Source of the DNA: Bacteroidia bacterium
Lineage (GTDB): Bacteria > Bacteroidota > Bacteroidia > Cytophagales > Cyclobacteriaceae
Assembly (NCBI GenBank): GCA_012031955.1
Contig: JAAURZ010000095.1
Location: 1 to 7,814 of the forward strand
Direction of reading: 5' to 3'
Length of the DNA stretch: 7,814 nucleotides
Part shown: positions 1 through 7,545 of the stretch, in pieces
Position numbering within the stretch: the first letter of the stretch is position 1
Layout of the letters: every line of letters starts with the position of its first letter
The notes under the pieces: generated by a model
Seen by the model: the letters and a program-made list of their open reading frames with translations, nothing else
The model's database searches: none
Told to the model about the DNA's origin: nothing
Position numbers and translations under genes: made by a program

Positions 1-2488
1 CAATGGCAAAGGCGATTACAATCAGCAACACATACCTCGCGCCCTATGAGTGTGAGAATATTGAGCAGTGTTGCGCCCATTACCTTTCTTAAAGCCACCT
101 CCTTCATGCGACGGTTAGATCACGAATGCGATAAGACCATACAGGCCAAGGCATCCGATCAGCACCAGCACACCCGAGAAAATCTGCAGCAGGTTAGAGA
201 ACTTTTCCTCCTCGCGATAGAACGCCGCGATTTTCTGATCGAAGAACTCGTAGGAGATTGCCGCGCCCGGGTAGGTATGATTCCACGTCGACTGCAAGCG
301 TTGCACCGCATCCTGCACGGAAGCAGGATCGCTAACACCGAGTTTTACACTGACTATATTTTGTTCGCGCGCGCCGAAGTAGAAGGCGATCTTGCCAATG
401 TCGCCATGCAACGACGCGTCGTGGTAGTCTTCCACCACGCCGACGATGGGAATGGCCTGGTTGCCATCGGCAATCATCTCCTGGCCGATGGCTGCTTCAT
501 CGCTTTCAAAGCCGGCCTTCATGGCGAGCGTATGATTGATGATAACGGCGTGATTGGTATCGCCAGGCGTGAAATTGCGCCCCGCGGCCAGCTTGATATT
601 AAAAAGTGAGAGATAGGCTGTATCGATAAACTGGAATTCATATACAAGGCCCTCGTTGGAGGCGGCACCCTTTCTCCGTATATCGGCGTAAGACGAGGGT
701 CGCTTGTTGCCGGACGGTACGGTGGAACTGACACTGAGGCCGGTGACGGCAGGGTCGGCCCGAAGCAATGATGTAAGGGTACCAAGCTGTGAACGATCGG
801 TGTTTTGAAGTTCCATGTTGACGATCGCTTTCTTGTCGAACCCCAGATCCGTATTGTTGAAGTAGTCGAGTTGTTGCATCACCACGAAAGTGCCCATCAC
901 AAAACTGGGTGATGCAGAACTGCGCCACCACGAGCACTTTGCGAAGTTGAAACCTGCTCGCGTGGCCTGCGAGCTTCGTTTTGATTGCTGCAATGGGGTT
1001 GAATCCGGAAAGTACAAACGCCGGATAAACACCCGCCAGCAAGCTCACCACAACGACCATGATGCCCAGCGCCTTGAGTATAAATGGATCGCTGATGATA
1101 TGACGCTGGGTGGGGATGCTGAGCAACGACTGAAAAGTGGTGGAGGCAACCTCGGCGAGAAGCAACCCGCATGCCGACGCTATCAGCGTTACCAGCAACG
1201 TTTCTGCCATGAACTGGTAGATGAGTTGTTTCCGCAAACTGCCCAATACTTTTCGGATACCAATTTCTTTCGACCGCATTGACGATTGCGCTGTCGACAG
1301 GTTGATGTAGTTGATACATGCCACCAGCACGAGAAACAGGGCGATCACGGCGAGCATCCAGATTTTTTCCTGGCTCACTACACGCTGGTTAAAATTGCCA
1401 AAGCGGTCGTCTGTGTGCAGCTCGGCAAGGGGTTGCAGTTTGTATTTGCGATAGCTGTGGAGTTCTTGGGGCGTGTGAGCGGCGTGCGCCTTTTCGATCT
1501 GGGCGTCAGTTTCCTCGCACGTGGCGCCGGGTTTTAATTTTATGTACGCCTCGTTGTCGCCAACACTCCACCAGTTGTCCATGCGGTGGCCGATGTCGCG
1601 GTTGAGCGTGGCGTAAGACATCAGGAAAGTGAAAGGGAAGTCGCTGTTCTCTGGTATATTTTCAATGACACCTGTAATCTTGCAGTTCCAGTCGTTATCG
1701 ACGCGGACAGTCTTTCCTACCGCATCTGTGGTGCCGAAGTATTTCATGGCCAGGTCGCGCGTGAGCACAATGTTGTCCGGTTGGGAAAGTGACGACTCGG
1801 GATTGCCATACAACCAACGGAACTCGCTGTGCGCATAGTCGAAGATGCTGAAGAACGACGGTTCAACAAAAGCGAATCCGCTGTTCTCCTGGAATTTGTT
1901 GTGCGACTTGCCCGTCTCGTCCGTCACATCAACCTGTATCCCTGCCCACCCCCAATACAGCACCGACGTGATGACCTCAACCTGCGGCACTTCTTCATCA
2001 ATCACAGGCGGGAGCGGATAGGAAACGCCCGTGCGATATTCCGTCTGGCCTTCCACCTGGCTCACCCGCACAATGCGGTATATCCGGTCGAGTGCCGTGT
2101 GCTGATGCTCGAAGCTCGTTTCGAACCGTATGATGCTTAGCAATATGATGGCCGATGCGATGCCGACTACAAGGCCCACCACATTAATGAATGTGTTCGA
2201 CCGGTGCGCACGCAGGCTGCGGCTTGCCGTGGTAAAATAGCTTTTGATCATGAGCGTGGGTATGGGATTGGAAAGTGTATGTCGTAATAGTATGCCAGGT
2301 CTGAAATACCGGAGCACGTTCCACAGCAGTCTGCGGTGTGCAATCGCCGGGGTAGCCTTTGCTGCATCGCGATCGTAGCGTTCCAGCAAGTCGCCTTCGA
2401 TTTCTTCGAGGAGATCGGGCGGACAAAACCACCGGAGAAACCGGAAGGCGGCCCGTTCGGAATTACGCAGTTGACTTGCTTTGCTCAT
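1..2488 (-). CDS. FtsX/MacB-type ABC transporter permease with N-terminal prefix segment, frameshifted, 3' end outside window
   Basis: Inner-membrane permease of the MacB/FtsX superfamily; substrate unknown. From the ATG at 2488 an unbroken frame gives about 529 residues. These comprise a cytoplasmic prefix (about 1-85, with the motif LLEEIEGDLLERY), TM1 (about 100-120), a periplasmic MacB_PCD-like domain (about 125-370), then an FtsX core with TM segments near 376-396, 426-446 and 470-492 and the signature RSKEIGIRKVLG (about 405-416). The frame breaks at an A-run (901-904). With one base fewer, the protein reads on as QFVMGTFVVMQQLDYFNNTDLGF through a second periplasmic domain to GLYGLIAFVI. 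A second break near 117 leads into RRMKEVALRKVMGA, the second FtsX signature, and a third near 29-38 leads into VLLIVIAFAI. The window ends about 45 codons short of the usual end (family about 790-800 residues). No ATPase is encoded nearby. The frameshifts look like sequencing errors. Confidence 0.9.
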
Positions 2489-2501
2489 TTGCGCAGGCCC
2501 G

Positions 2502-2834
2502 TCAGGCGCTCGTTATTTTCAATTGCGGAATCATCTTCCAAAGGTCGACACGCACTTCTTTCATTGCTTTCAGCGTGGCCATGCCTGCATTGGTGATCGT
2601 GTAAATGCGCTTTCTCCGCCCGCCGCGTTCATTAGTGGCCCCTCCGAACTTCGACTTGATGTACCCCTTATCTTCCAAACGATAGAGGGTCACGTGCACC
2701 GCGCTGAGGTTGACATTTCGCTTCAGCCTTGTTTCGATTTCGTCGGCAATGGCGGCACCGTAAGCGTCTTCCTGCAACGCGCCCACCAACGTGAGCACCA
2801 GTTCTTCGAATTCGCCCAAATATTCTTTAGACAT
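2502..2834 (-). CDS. PadR-family transcriptional regulator
   Basis: Small winged-helix DNA-binding regulator of 110 residues, the usual size of short PadR proteins. Visible hallmarks are the helix segment DAYGAAIADEIETRL, the recognition-helix region AVHVTLYRLEDKGYI, and the wing motif GGRRKRIYTITNAG. The start at 2834 is preceded by AAGGA eight bases upstream and places the conserved EELVLTLVGAL segment at the N-terminus as expected. The stop lies 13 bases before the permease start on the same strand, so the two are very probably co-transcribed. In Bacteroidota, PadR genes directly upstream of prefix-domain FtsX permeases are a recurrent pairing. I infer that this protein represses its own operon in response to an unknown ligand. 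Confidence 0.93.
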   Translation of the reverse strand: MSKEYLGEFEELVLTLVGALQEDAYGAAIADEIETRLKRNVNLSAVHVTLYRLEDKGYIKSKFGGATNERGGRRKRIYTITNAGMATLKAMKEVRVDLWKMIPQLKITSA

Positions 2835-2885
2835 ATATATCCTTATATTTTGTTAAGTAAATAAAACAACTTTTTCAATCACATG

Positions 2886-2893
2886 CAAATATA
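2886..2893 (-). promoter_or_regulatory. Candidate Bacteroidota -7 box for the padR-permease operon
   Basis: Read on the minus strand this is TATATTTG, an exact match to the Bacteroidota housekeeping -7 consensus TAnnTTTG, about 52 bases upstream of the PadR start codon. No good TTTG at -33 is visible, so the call rests on one box plus position. Confidence 0.35.
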
Positions 2894-2930
2894 TCATCGG
2901 GTGGGGTGGACGGTCTACAGCATTCTGGGA

Positions 2931-2963
2931 ATTGTGTTGCGGAATTATTCCACAATAATTTTC
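2931..2963. promoter_or_regulatory. Dyad motif in the padR/ompA intergenic region (copy B)
   Basis: Contains GGAATTATTCC (2941-2951), an inverted repeat of GGAAT and ATTCC around one base, flanked by ATTGTG on the left and CACAAT on the right, which are also inverted. A close relative lies at 5868-5893. On the minus strand its inner edge (2938) is 104 bases upstream of the PadR start. It could be an operator for PadR or another regulator, or a dispersed repeat. It sits 122 or more bases before the OmpA-like gene on the other side. Confidence 0.35.
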
Positions 2964-3084
2964 TGGCTCAGCCCTCATGCAAGTGCGCATCCTCTGTTGA
3001 GTGGCCGTTTACGCGCCGTGGCAAGATTTTTTTACTAATGTAGACTGATTGTAAAAAGTTGTAAGACTTTAACCATTTAACAAC

Positions 3085-3768
3085 ATGATAAGCAAGAACT
3101 CCAGACAACTAGCAAGTGCGTTGATGATCGTAGTCATCGCCATACTTTCAGGATGCAAGGCAAATAACACAACCAAGGGTGGTGTGATCGGTGCGGGCAC
3201 GGGTGGTGTATTGGGCGGTATTATCGGAAAAAAATCAGGTAATACTGCCGTCGGGGCAATCATTGGAGCAACGGTGGGTGGCGCTGCCGGCGCGCTGATC
3301 GGCCGCCAGATGGACAAGCAAGCCGATGAGCTGAAGCGCGACCTCGAGGGTGCAACAGTGGAGCGCGTGGGTGAGGGTATCAAGATCACGTTTAATTCGG
3401 GGTTGCTGTTTGCGCTCAATTCGTCGCAGCTCAACACTACTACAAGGGGCAATCTTGTGGAACTATCGGAAACACTCAAGAAGTATGAAGACACCAATGT
3501 GTTAATAGAGGGCCATACGGACAACACGGGTACCAATCAGTACAACCAGGAATTGTCTGAGGACCGCGCCTCGTCCGTGGCATCGTTTCTGATCGCGCAG
3601 GGAGTGGAACGTGGAAGGCTGCTTACGGATGGTTATGGCGAGCGACAGCCGGTGGCCGACAACGGCACTGAGGACGGCCGCGATCAAAACAGACGTGTGG
3701 AGGTGGCCATTTACGCGAACAAGAAAATGAAACGGTTGGCTGAAAAGGGCGAATTGGGTATGCTCTAG
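3085..3768 (+). CDS. OmpA/Pal-like peptidoglycan-binding lipoprotein with glycine zipper
   Basis: Envelope lipoprotein of 227 residues that likely tethers the outer membrane to peptidoglycan. It has a type II signal peptide with hydrophobic core (about 9-20) and lipobox LSGC, so Cys24 would be lipidated. Residues about 32-77 form a Gly/Ala-rich glycine-zipper segment (repeated GxxxG, e.g. GGVLGGIIG, GAIIGATVGG) that could form a membrane-embedded hairpin. Residues about 98-212 are an OmpA C-terminal domain. Peptidoglycan contacts known in this family are matched by Asp146 in GHTDNTG and Arg161 in LSEDRA, exactly 15 apart as in OmpA. The downstream motif GRDQNRRVEV is also present. The frame is intact, unlike most other bacterial genes in the window. 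The leader just before the ATG is A-rich with no strong Shine-Dalgarno, usual for Bacteroidota. A strong terminator follows, so it is probably monocistronic. Confidence 0.94.
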   Translation: MISKNSRQLASALMIVVIAILSGCKANNTTKGGVIGAGTGGVLGGIIGKKSGNTAVGAIIGATVGGAAGALIGRQMDKQADELKRDLEGATVERVGEGIKITFNSGLLFALNSSQLNTTTRGNLVELSETLKKYEDTNVLIEGHTDNTGTNQYNQELSEDRASSVASFLIAQGVERGRLLTDGYGERQPVADNGTEDGRDQNRRVEVAIYANKKMKRLAEKGELGML

Positions 3769-3778
3769 AATTTGCCTG

Positions 3779-3805
3779 GCCCCGGCGATTGCAAGTCGCC
3801 GGGGC
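3779..3805 (+). terminator. Rho-independent-type terminator after the OmpA-like gene
   Basis: A perfect 10-bp GC-rich stem, GCCCCGGCGA (3779-3788) with TCGCCGGGGC (3796-3805), closes a 7-base loop and is followed by TTTCATTT. It begins 11 bases after the OmpA-like stop codon and 18 bases before the next start codon. Confidence 0.8.
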
Positions 3806-3823
3806 TTTCATTTAACCAATGCC

Positions 3824-5454
3824 ATGAAACGAAGACCCCTATACTATGTAGCCGGAACAACTGTAATCGCAGGTGTACTGCTAAGCCTTGCGGCCAGGCC
3901 CTTTGTGAAAAGCAGGGTAGACCGTCAGTTGGCCAGGCTTGCTTCCCCACGATAGCATTTTTCGTTTTCATACAAAACCTTGTCGCTCGATCTTTTCACT
4001 GGATCCTTGCCGCGCAGCAAGTGTCGGTCGATTACCGCAGTCATTTAAAAATGGAGGTAAAAACACTGGAAGGCACGGGCATCGACGTGTTGGGACTCAT
4101 ATTCCGCAAACGGGTAAAGATCGACGAAATCATTGTAGGTGAACCGCGAATTAGAAAGTATCATGACGCTTCGCCCAGCCGCTCCCCGGGCATGGGAGTA
4201 CAACGTCAGATTGCCATCGGCAAGATCGACATCGTCAATGGCCTGTACATTTCGTATGACTCGGCTCAAAAAGACTCAACGGTGCTCAGGCTGAGTTTGA
4301 AACTGGACGGCCTGCGCAATGCGGACAGCGCCCTTGGGCAGTGGACTTTCTCGACGTTCGCGACCGATTCAGTCTTTATGCGCACTCCTTATTATATAGT
4401 GAGAACAGGGACCATTGAGGTAGATCCGGCGGCAGGCACCTTTTTGCTTGATTCCTTGTCGCTACGCCCTCACCTTGATCGCGCTTCGTTTCCGCGAAAA
4501 GCAACGTGAGTCTGATCAGTTTCTGATCGAGTCCCGTGGGCTGAAAGGGAAGGGATTGACGCTTGTGGCTGGCGATGCCGTGTCGGTGCATATCGATGAA
4601 CTTACGACGCAATTCAACCTGTATGCGTACAGGGACAAGCGACTGCCGGATGACTTGCGCTATAAGCCGTTGCCCGTGGAACTCTTGCGCCGTGTGCCGT
4701 TCGACTTGCACATCGACTCATTGCTGATTGATTCGAGCCGGGTGGTGTATGAAGAGGTAGGGGAGGAAGCCACGACCGCCGGCGTTGTTACTTTCGATGA
4801 GTTGCACGCGACGCTCCGCGATATTTCCAGCGACTCATCAACAGCGCCCTTGCTGGCGGCGGAAGCTAAGTTTATGAACACAGGGTTCATCCGCATTAAG
4901 GGCCGGTTGTCGAACAATGCCAAGCCTCACTGCTGGAGGGTACAATGGTTAATTTTCCCATCGGAAACCTCAACGATATGCTGGTTCCCCATACGGGCGT
5001 TAAAATAGAAAACGGGACCATCGCGCGGCTGCAGTTTCATTTCTGGTTCAACAACGATCGCTCCGATGGCCAGGTTGAGTTGAGTTATGAAGACCTCAAA
5101 GTGGTGAAGCTGAAGGATGATAACAGGAACGGCAAGGATGACCTGGTTACGCTGCTACTGAACGTCCTCATAAGGAAGAACAAAGGTAAATGGGTGACGG
5201 GCAAGAACAACATTGGCCTGGTGCAATACGGACGAGATCAACAAAAGGGCGTGTTCAATTTCTGGTGGAAGTCACTTTTCTCCGGCGTAAAATCATCTTT
5301 CCTGGATGACAGGAAAGTGCTTGCGGCACAGTTGAAGAAGCGCGAAGATGTGAAAGAGACTAGGGTAGATATTTTCCTCCACCTCACAACTCAACAAAAC
5401 TTCGCGCGGGCGCGTACGGAATCGTACCTACAGAAACTCTTTCAGCTTCGATAA
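3824..5454 (+). CDS. AsmA/DUF748-like membrane-anchored envelope protein, frameshifted
   Basis: Probable envelope protein of about 540 residues, pieced together from several frames; function unknown. The ATG at 3824 starts MKRRPLYYVAGTTVIAGVLL, a short basic N-terminus followed by one membrane anchor. An in-frame TAG lies at 3953-3955, but the frame then reads HFSFSYKTLSLDLFTGSL. A shift near 4010 leads to AQQVSVDYRSHLKMEVKTLEG, one near 4470-4500 to REKQRESDQFLIES, and one near 4915-4925 to QASLLEGTMVNFPIGNLNDM. The pattern of a single N-terminal anchor followed by long beta-rich stretches (LFTGSL, KIDEIIVGEPRI, DLHIDSLLIDSSRVVYEE) resembles AsmA-like/DUF748 proteins linked to outer-membrane lipid transport or integrity. 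That family call is an inference. The true stop is uncertain: another shift near 5350 could end it at 5363 or 5368, which would remove the 27-base overlap with the convergent receiver gene. Confidence 0.65.
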
Positions 5455-5763
5455 GCTGATCGGCTTCTCCAGGTACTTAAGGTTCTCCACCTCCTGCACT
5501 TCGCCGGGTTTGTTTCGATATGCACTCATGAGGTTGATTTTACAATTTGGCAGCAATGCATGTATTGATTCAATCTGATCCCACCCGGTGCCATCGGGCA
5601 GATTGTTGTCAAGAAATATGATGTCAGGTTTCAGGCGTTTCATGAGGTCAAGTCCATTCGTCAAGGTGGACGCAATGTTCACTTCATATCCTAACGTGCT
5701 CAGGTACGAGCGCATCAAGGTACAGAGGTCCTCCTCGTCATCAACGATCAGTACTTTACGCAT
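5428..5763 (-). CDS. Stand-alone CheY-like response regulator receiver (RR1)
   Basis: Single receiver domain of 111 residues with no output domain. The start chosen is the ATG at 5763, because MRKVLIVDDEEDL is the canonical first strand plus acidic pocket; an in-frame extension to 5886 has no conserved content. Key residues are acidic Asp8/Asp9, phospho-acceptor Asp52 in IIFLDNNLPDG, Ser80 in LMSAYR and Lys100 in LEKP. All phosphorylation-site positions are therefore filled. It probably acts by protein-protein interaction or as a phosphotransfer intermediate. It is the last gene of a minus-strand set consisting of a histidine kinase, a receiver and this receiver, with a 133-base spacer before it that may hold its own promoter. 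Confidence 0.9.
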   Translation of the reverse strand: MRKVLIVDDEEDLCTLMRSYLSTLGYEVNIASTLTNGLDLMKRLKPDIIFLDNNLPDGTGWDQIESIHALLPNCKINLMSAYRNKPGEVQEVENLKYLEKPISLSKLKEFL

Positions 5764-5867
5764 AGCAATTGTCAAACGGTCTTTGAATATAGGTAACAAA
5801 ATCAATACATCGATGTTTCGACACCCTATTATTGACAATTTGAAAAGCACGCCTGCTGCTTGTGTCT

Positions 5868-5893
5868 TGTGGAATATTCTACACAATAATTAT
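5868..5893. promoter_or_regulatory. Dyad motif between the two receiver genes (copy A)
   Basis: TGTGGAATATTCTACA (5868-5883) is a 16-base palindrome with one mismatched pair, followed by CAATAATTAT. It matches the element at 2938-2960 with small gaps. On the minus strand its inner edge is 105 bases upstream of the RR1 start, so it could be a regulator-binding site for RR1. Function unproven. Confidence 0.35.
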
Positions 5894-5896
5894 GCA

Positions 5897-6323
5897 CTAA
5901 CTTGTCACACGCGCAGTGTGTATCCAATAGTTCCTGATGTCAGTGAGTACCGTGAGCAGAGATTCGAAGTTGGCGGGCTTCACGATGTAGGTATTGGCGC
6001 CAAGGTCATAGCAGCGAGGGATTTCCGCATCGTTGTTGGTCGTTGTGAATATGACGACCGGTATGCGCTTATATACATCGTGCTGCTTTATTTCTTTCAG
6101 CGCCTCGCGGCCATCTTTTTCGGCATGTTGAGGTCTAGCAGAATGAATCATGAAAATTCGACTTCGGTTGTCACTGGTTTCAAGGAGTCGAGACAGGCAA
6201 GCAACTCCACGCCGTTCTCTACGAATTGAAGTTTATCGGCATACCCTTTTTCTTCAAAGGCTGTCTGAATCAGAAACCGATCGTCGCATCGTCTTCTGCC
6301 ACCAGAATGAACACTTTTCCCAT
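5897..6323 (-). CDS. Rcp1/CheY-like single-domain response regulator (RR2), frameshifted
   Basis: Receiver protein of about 142 residues once frameshifts are resolved, typical of Rcp1-type regulators. The ATG at 6323 gives MGKVFILVAEDDA; one missing base near 6286 then restores DDRFLIQTAFEEKGYADKLQ. A TGA at 6148-6150 interrupts just before FILLDLNMP, which carries the phospho-acceptor Asp (6133-6135). A T-run one base short (6116-6120) separates this from KDGREALKEIKQHDVYKRIP. The C-terminus IPVVIFTTTNNDAEI, CYDLGANTYIVKP and IRNYW is diagnostic for the Rcp1-like group. There is no output domain, so signalling is likely through protein contact. The gene lies between the histidine kinase and RR1 on the same strand. 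Breaks at a homopolymer and by single bases point to sequencing error. Confidence 0.85.
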
Positions 6324-6394
6324 GTGTGTCTTTGTAGCATTGGTGAATAACTTATTACAATACGGGGCATAAAACGTGGTAACGCTTAACTAAA

Positions 6395-6402
6395 CAAAAG
6401 TA
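6395..6402 (-). promoter_or_regulatory. Candidate Bacteroidota -7 box upstream of RR2
   Basis: On the minus strand this reads TACTTTTG, an exact fit to TAnnTTTG, 72 bases upstream of the RR2 start codon in an AT-rich 165-base spacer after the kinase gene. Only weak T-rich sequence is present near -33. It suggests RR2 can be transcribed separately from the kinase. Confidence 0.35.
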
Positions 6403-6488
6403 CACAAATGATGGTAAAAACATTTTGTGATATTTCGCGGTAAAGTTTTCAGTGTGGAAATACATTTATACTTTATTGATTACAGGAT

Positions 6489-7121
6489 TCAATGAGCTGA
6501 TTCCATTGTCGGTTCTGCCTTCATCGCGTCGGCAGGGAATGTGACGCTAAACGTTGTGCCAATCTTCTGCTTTGAAGCAACGTCGATGGTAGCGCCGTGC
6601 GCCTGCAATATGTTGAGCGTTGATGCCAGACCCAGGCCCATTCCGTTTCGCTTCGATGTAAAGTAAGGCTCAAACAAATGGGCGAGACTTTCTTCGGAAA
6701 TACCACACCCGTTGTCGGATATTTCAACCACGTAGTAAGGCTGCATGTCGGTGATGAGTATCACAAGTTCGCCCTCTTCTTCCTTCATTGCTTCGATGGC
6801 GTTGATAATGATGTTGAGAAAGGAAAACTCAAGTTTGTTTTCATCGCCACGGATATAACATGCCTTGTCGGGAAAGTTAACCCTCATGTTAATGCGCTGC
6901 AACGTAATACGGTCCAAGGCTGCTGCGATACTTTTGTCCATCACGTCGCGCAAGTTTATTTTCTTCAGCAGCATTTCAGCGGGCCGCGAGCTGTCGAGCA
7001 GTTCTGTAATGAGATCGTTGATGCGCTTTGAGTTCCGCTGGATTATATCCATGAACAGTTCGTCGTCTTCATCGCGCGGTTGCGTTTTCAGTTGCTCCAC
7101 AGACATCTGTATGTTGTTGAG
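6489..7121 (-). CDS. Sensor histidine kinase, C-terminal part only (5' end lost at a chimeric junction)
   Basis: About 210 residues of a HisKA/HATPase kinase are readable. It starts inside the dimerisation helix at LNNIQMSVEQLKTQ, which normally directly follows the phospho-accepting HExRNP H-box; here the H-box and all sensor domains are missing. The ATPase domain is complete, with N-box NIIINAIEAM (about 6786-6815), G1 ISDNGCGI (6699-6722), LFEPYFTSK, G2 NGMGLGLAST and a terminal GTTFSVTFPA strand. The open frame continues to 7262, but that extension has no kinase-like content and its bases read better as a eukaryotic exon on the plus strand. This kinase is the natural partner of the two downstream receivers. 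As shown here it could not autophosphorylate. Confidence 0.9.
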   Translation of the reverse strand, partial: LNNIQMSVEQLKTQPRDEDDELFMDIIQRNSKRINDLITELLDSSRPAEMLLKKINLRDVMDKSIAAALDRITLQRINMRVNFPDKACYIRGDENKLEFSFLNIIINAIEAMKEEEGELVILITDMQPYYVVEISDNGCGISEESLAHLFEPYFTSKRNGMGLGLASTLNILQAHGATIDVASKQKIGTTFSVTFPADAMKAEPTMESAH

Positions 7122-7138
7122 GGATGCTGTGTTTGCAG
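7122..7138. other. Probable chimeric junction between bacterial and eukaryotic DNA
   Basis: The histidine kinase reading is good up to the Leu codon at 7119-7121, exactly after the expected H-box, and then stops making sense (ASLNNI preceded by HSANT instead of HExRNP). To the right, the sequence TGTGTTTGCAG (7128-7138) looks like a pyrimidine-rich eukaryotic splice acceptor. The break therefore lies within a few bases of 7122. Confidence 0.65.
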
Positions 7139-7207
7139 AATGTGGAAGCTCCGGACGATGACGAGGAAATGGACGACGGTGACAAACCTCGAGGCGCATC
7201 GCAGCAG
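7139..7207 (+). CDS. Possible acidic exon of a eukaryotic GRWD1/RRB1-like gene
   Basis: A 69-base open segment bounded by an acceptor-like TTTGCAG and a GT donor (CAG then GTGGTC). It encodes an acidic stretch, NVEAPDDDEEMDDGDKPRG followed by ASQQ, of the low-complexity kind seen before the conserved domain in such proteins. Both ends are in phase 0, and the next proposed exon (7546) also starts in phase 0, so the two would join as SQQ-VFKPGV. No homology can be claimed for such a low-complexity segment; the call rests on splice signals, phase and position. Confidence 0.4.
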
Positions 7208-7545
7208 GTGGTCGCTTTGTCTGCCCTGGCAACTCAGCAAGTGCAGAATCATCGTGTCTCACAGTTGCTACTGGCCTGTTATTCCAACTTTCGCATTTTC
7301 ACGCCAGGAGTGGACGCATCGACAGTTGGCATCACACAGAAGCACTGACTGGGCATTTTCATTCAATTGAGCTGGGACAGCGTGTACAATGATGCCACAT
7401 AGGGACCTTGCGGCTGTATTGTATACCTGGTGTGCTACAAGGAGGTGTCTGCATCAGCAGCAGCAGGCTTGGAGGTGCAGAAGGGTGGCAGCGCACAGTG
7501 GTGCATGCACCCAACGGCATCACAGCAGGCAGCGAATGCATGCAG
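7208..7545 (+). other. Proposed intron between the two eukaryotic exons
   Basis: 338 bases beginning GTGGTC and ending CATGCAG, with stops in all forward frames and no bacterial gene content on either strand. It includes a short CAG run (7454-7464). The size fits introns of green algae. The donor is not a strong consensus, so the boundary is tentative. Confidence 0.4.

Noticed and set aside
46..609. Plus-strand open frame of 187 codons opposite the permease
   Set aside because: It is the antisense shadow of the permease second periplasmic domain, with no recognisable protein features; the minus strand has clear FtsX motifs.
895..910. Programmed ribosomal frameshifting in the permease
   Set aside because: There is an A-run but no slippery heptamer with a downstream structure. 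The gene has two other unrelated breaks, and neighbouring genes show the same defects, so sequencing error explains it better.
2964..2985. Sigma-54 promoter (TGGC...GC) upstream of the OmpA-like gene
   Set aside because: The GG-to-GC spacing in TGGCTCAGCCCTCATGCA is 12 bases instead of the required 10.
3069..3536. Minus-strand open frame of 155 codons opposite the OmpA-like gene
   Set aside because: Its proline- and threonine-rich product is the antisense of a Gly/Ala-rich glycine zipper; the plus-strand gene has a lipobox and a full OmpA domain.
5442..5459. Hairpin TCAGCTT-CGAT-AAGCTGA as a bidirectional terminator between the AsmA-like gene and RR1
   Set aside because: It lies inside the last codons of RR1 (Ser-Leu-Ser-Lys-Leu), the stem is AT-rich and there is no following T-run, so it is probably fortuitous.
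6148..6150. In-frame TGA in RR2 as selenocysteine or stop read-through
   Set aside because: The position just before the phospho-acceptor strand is normally hydrophobic or variable, no SECIS-like structure is seen, and flanking single-base shifts indicate local sequence error.
7454..7464. CAG run as a microsatellite or repeat array
   Set aside because: It has only three to four units, too few to call a repeat feature.
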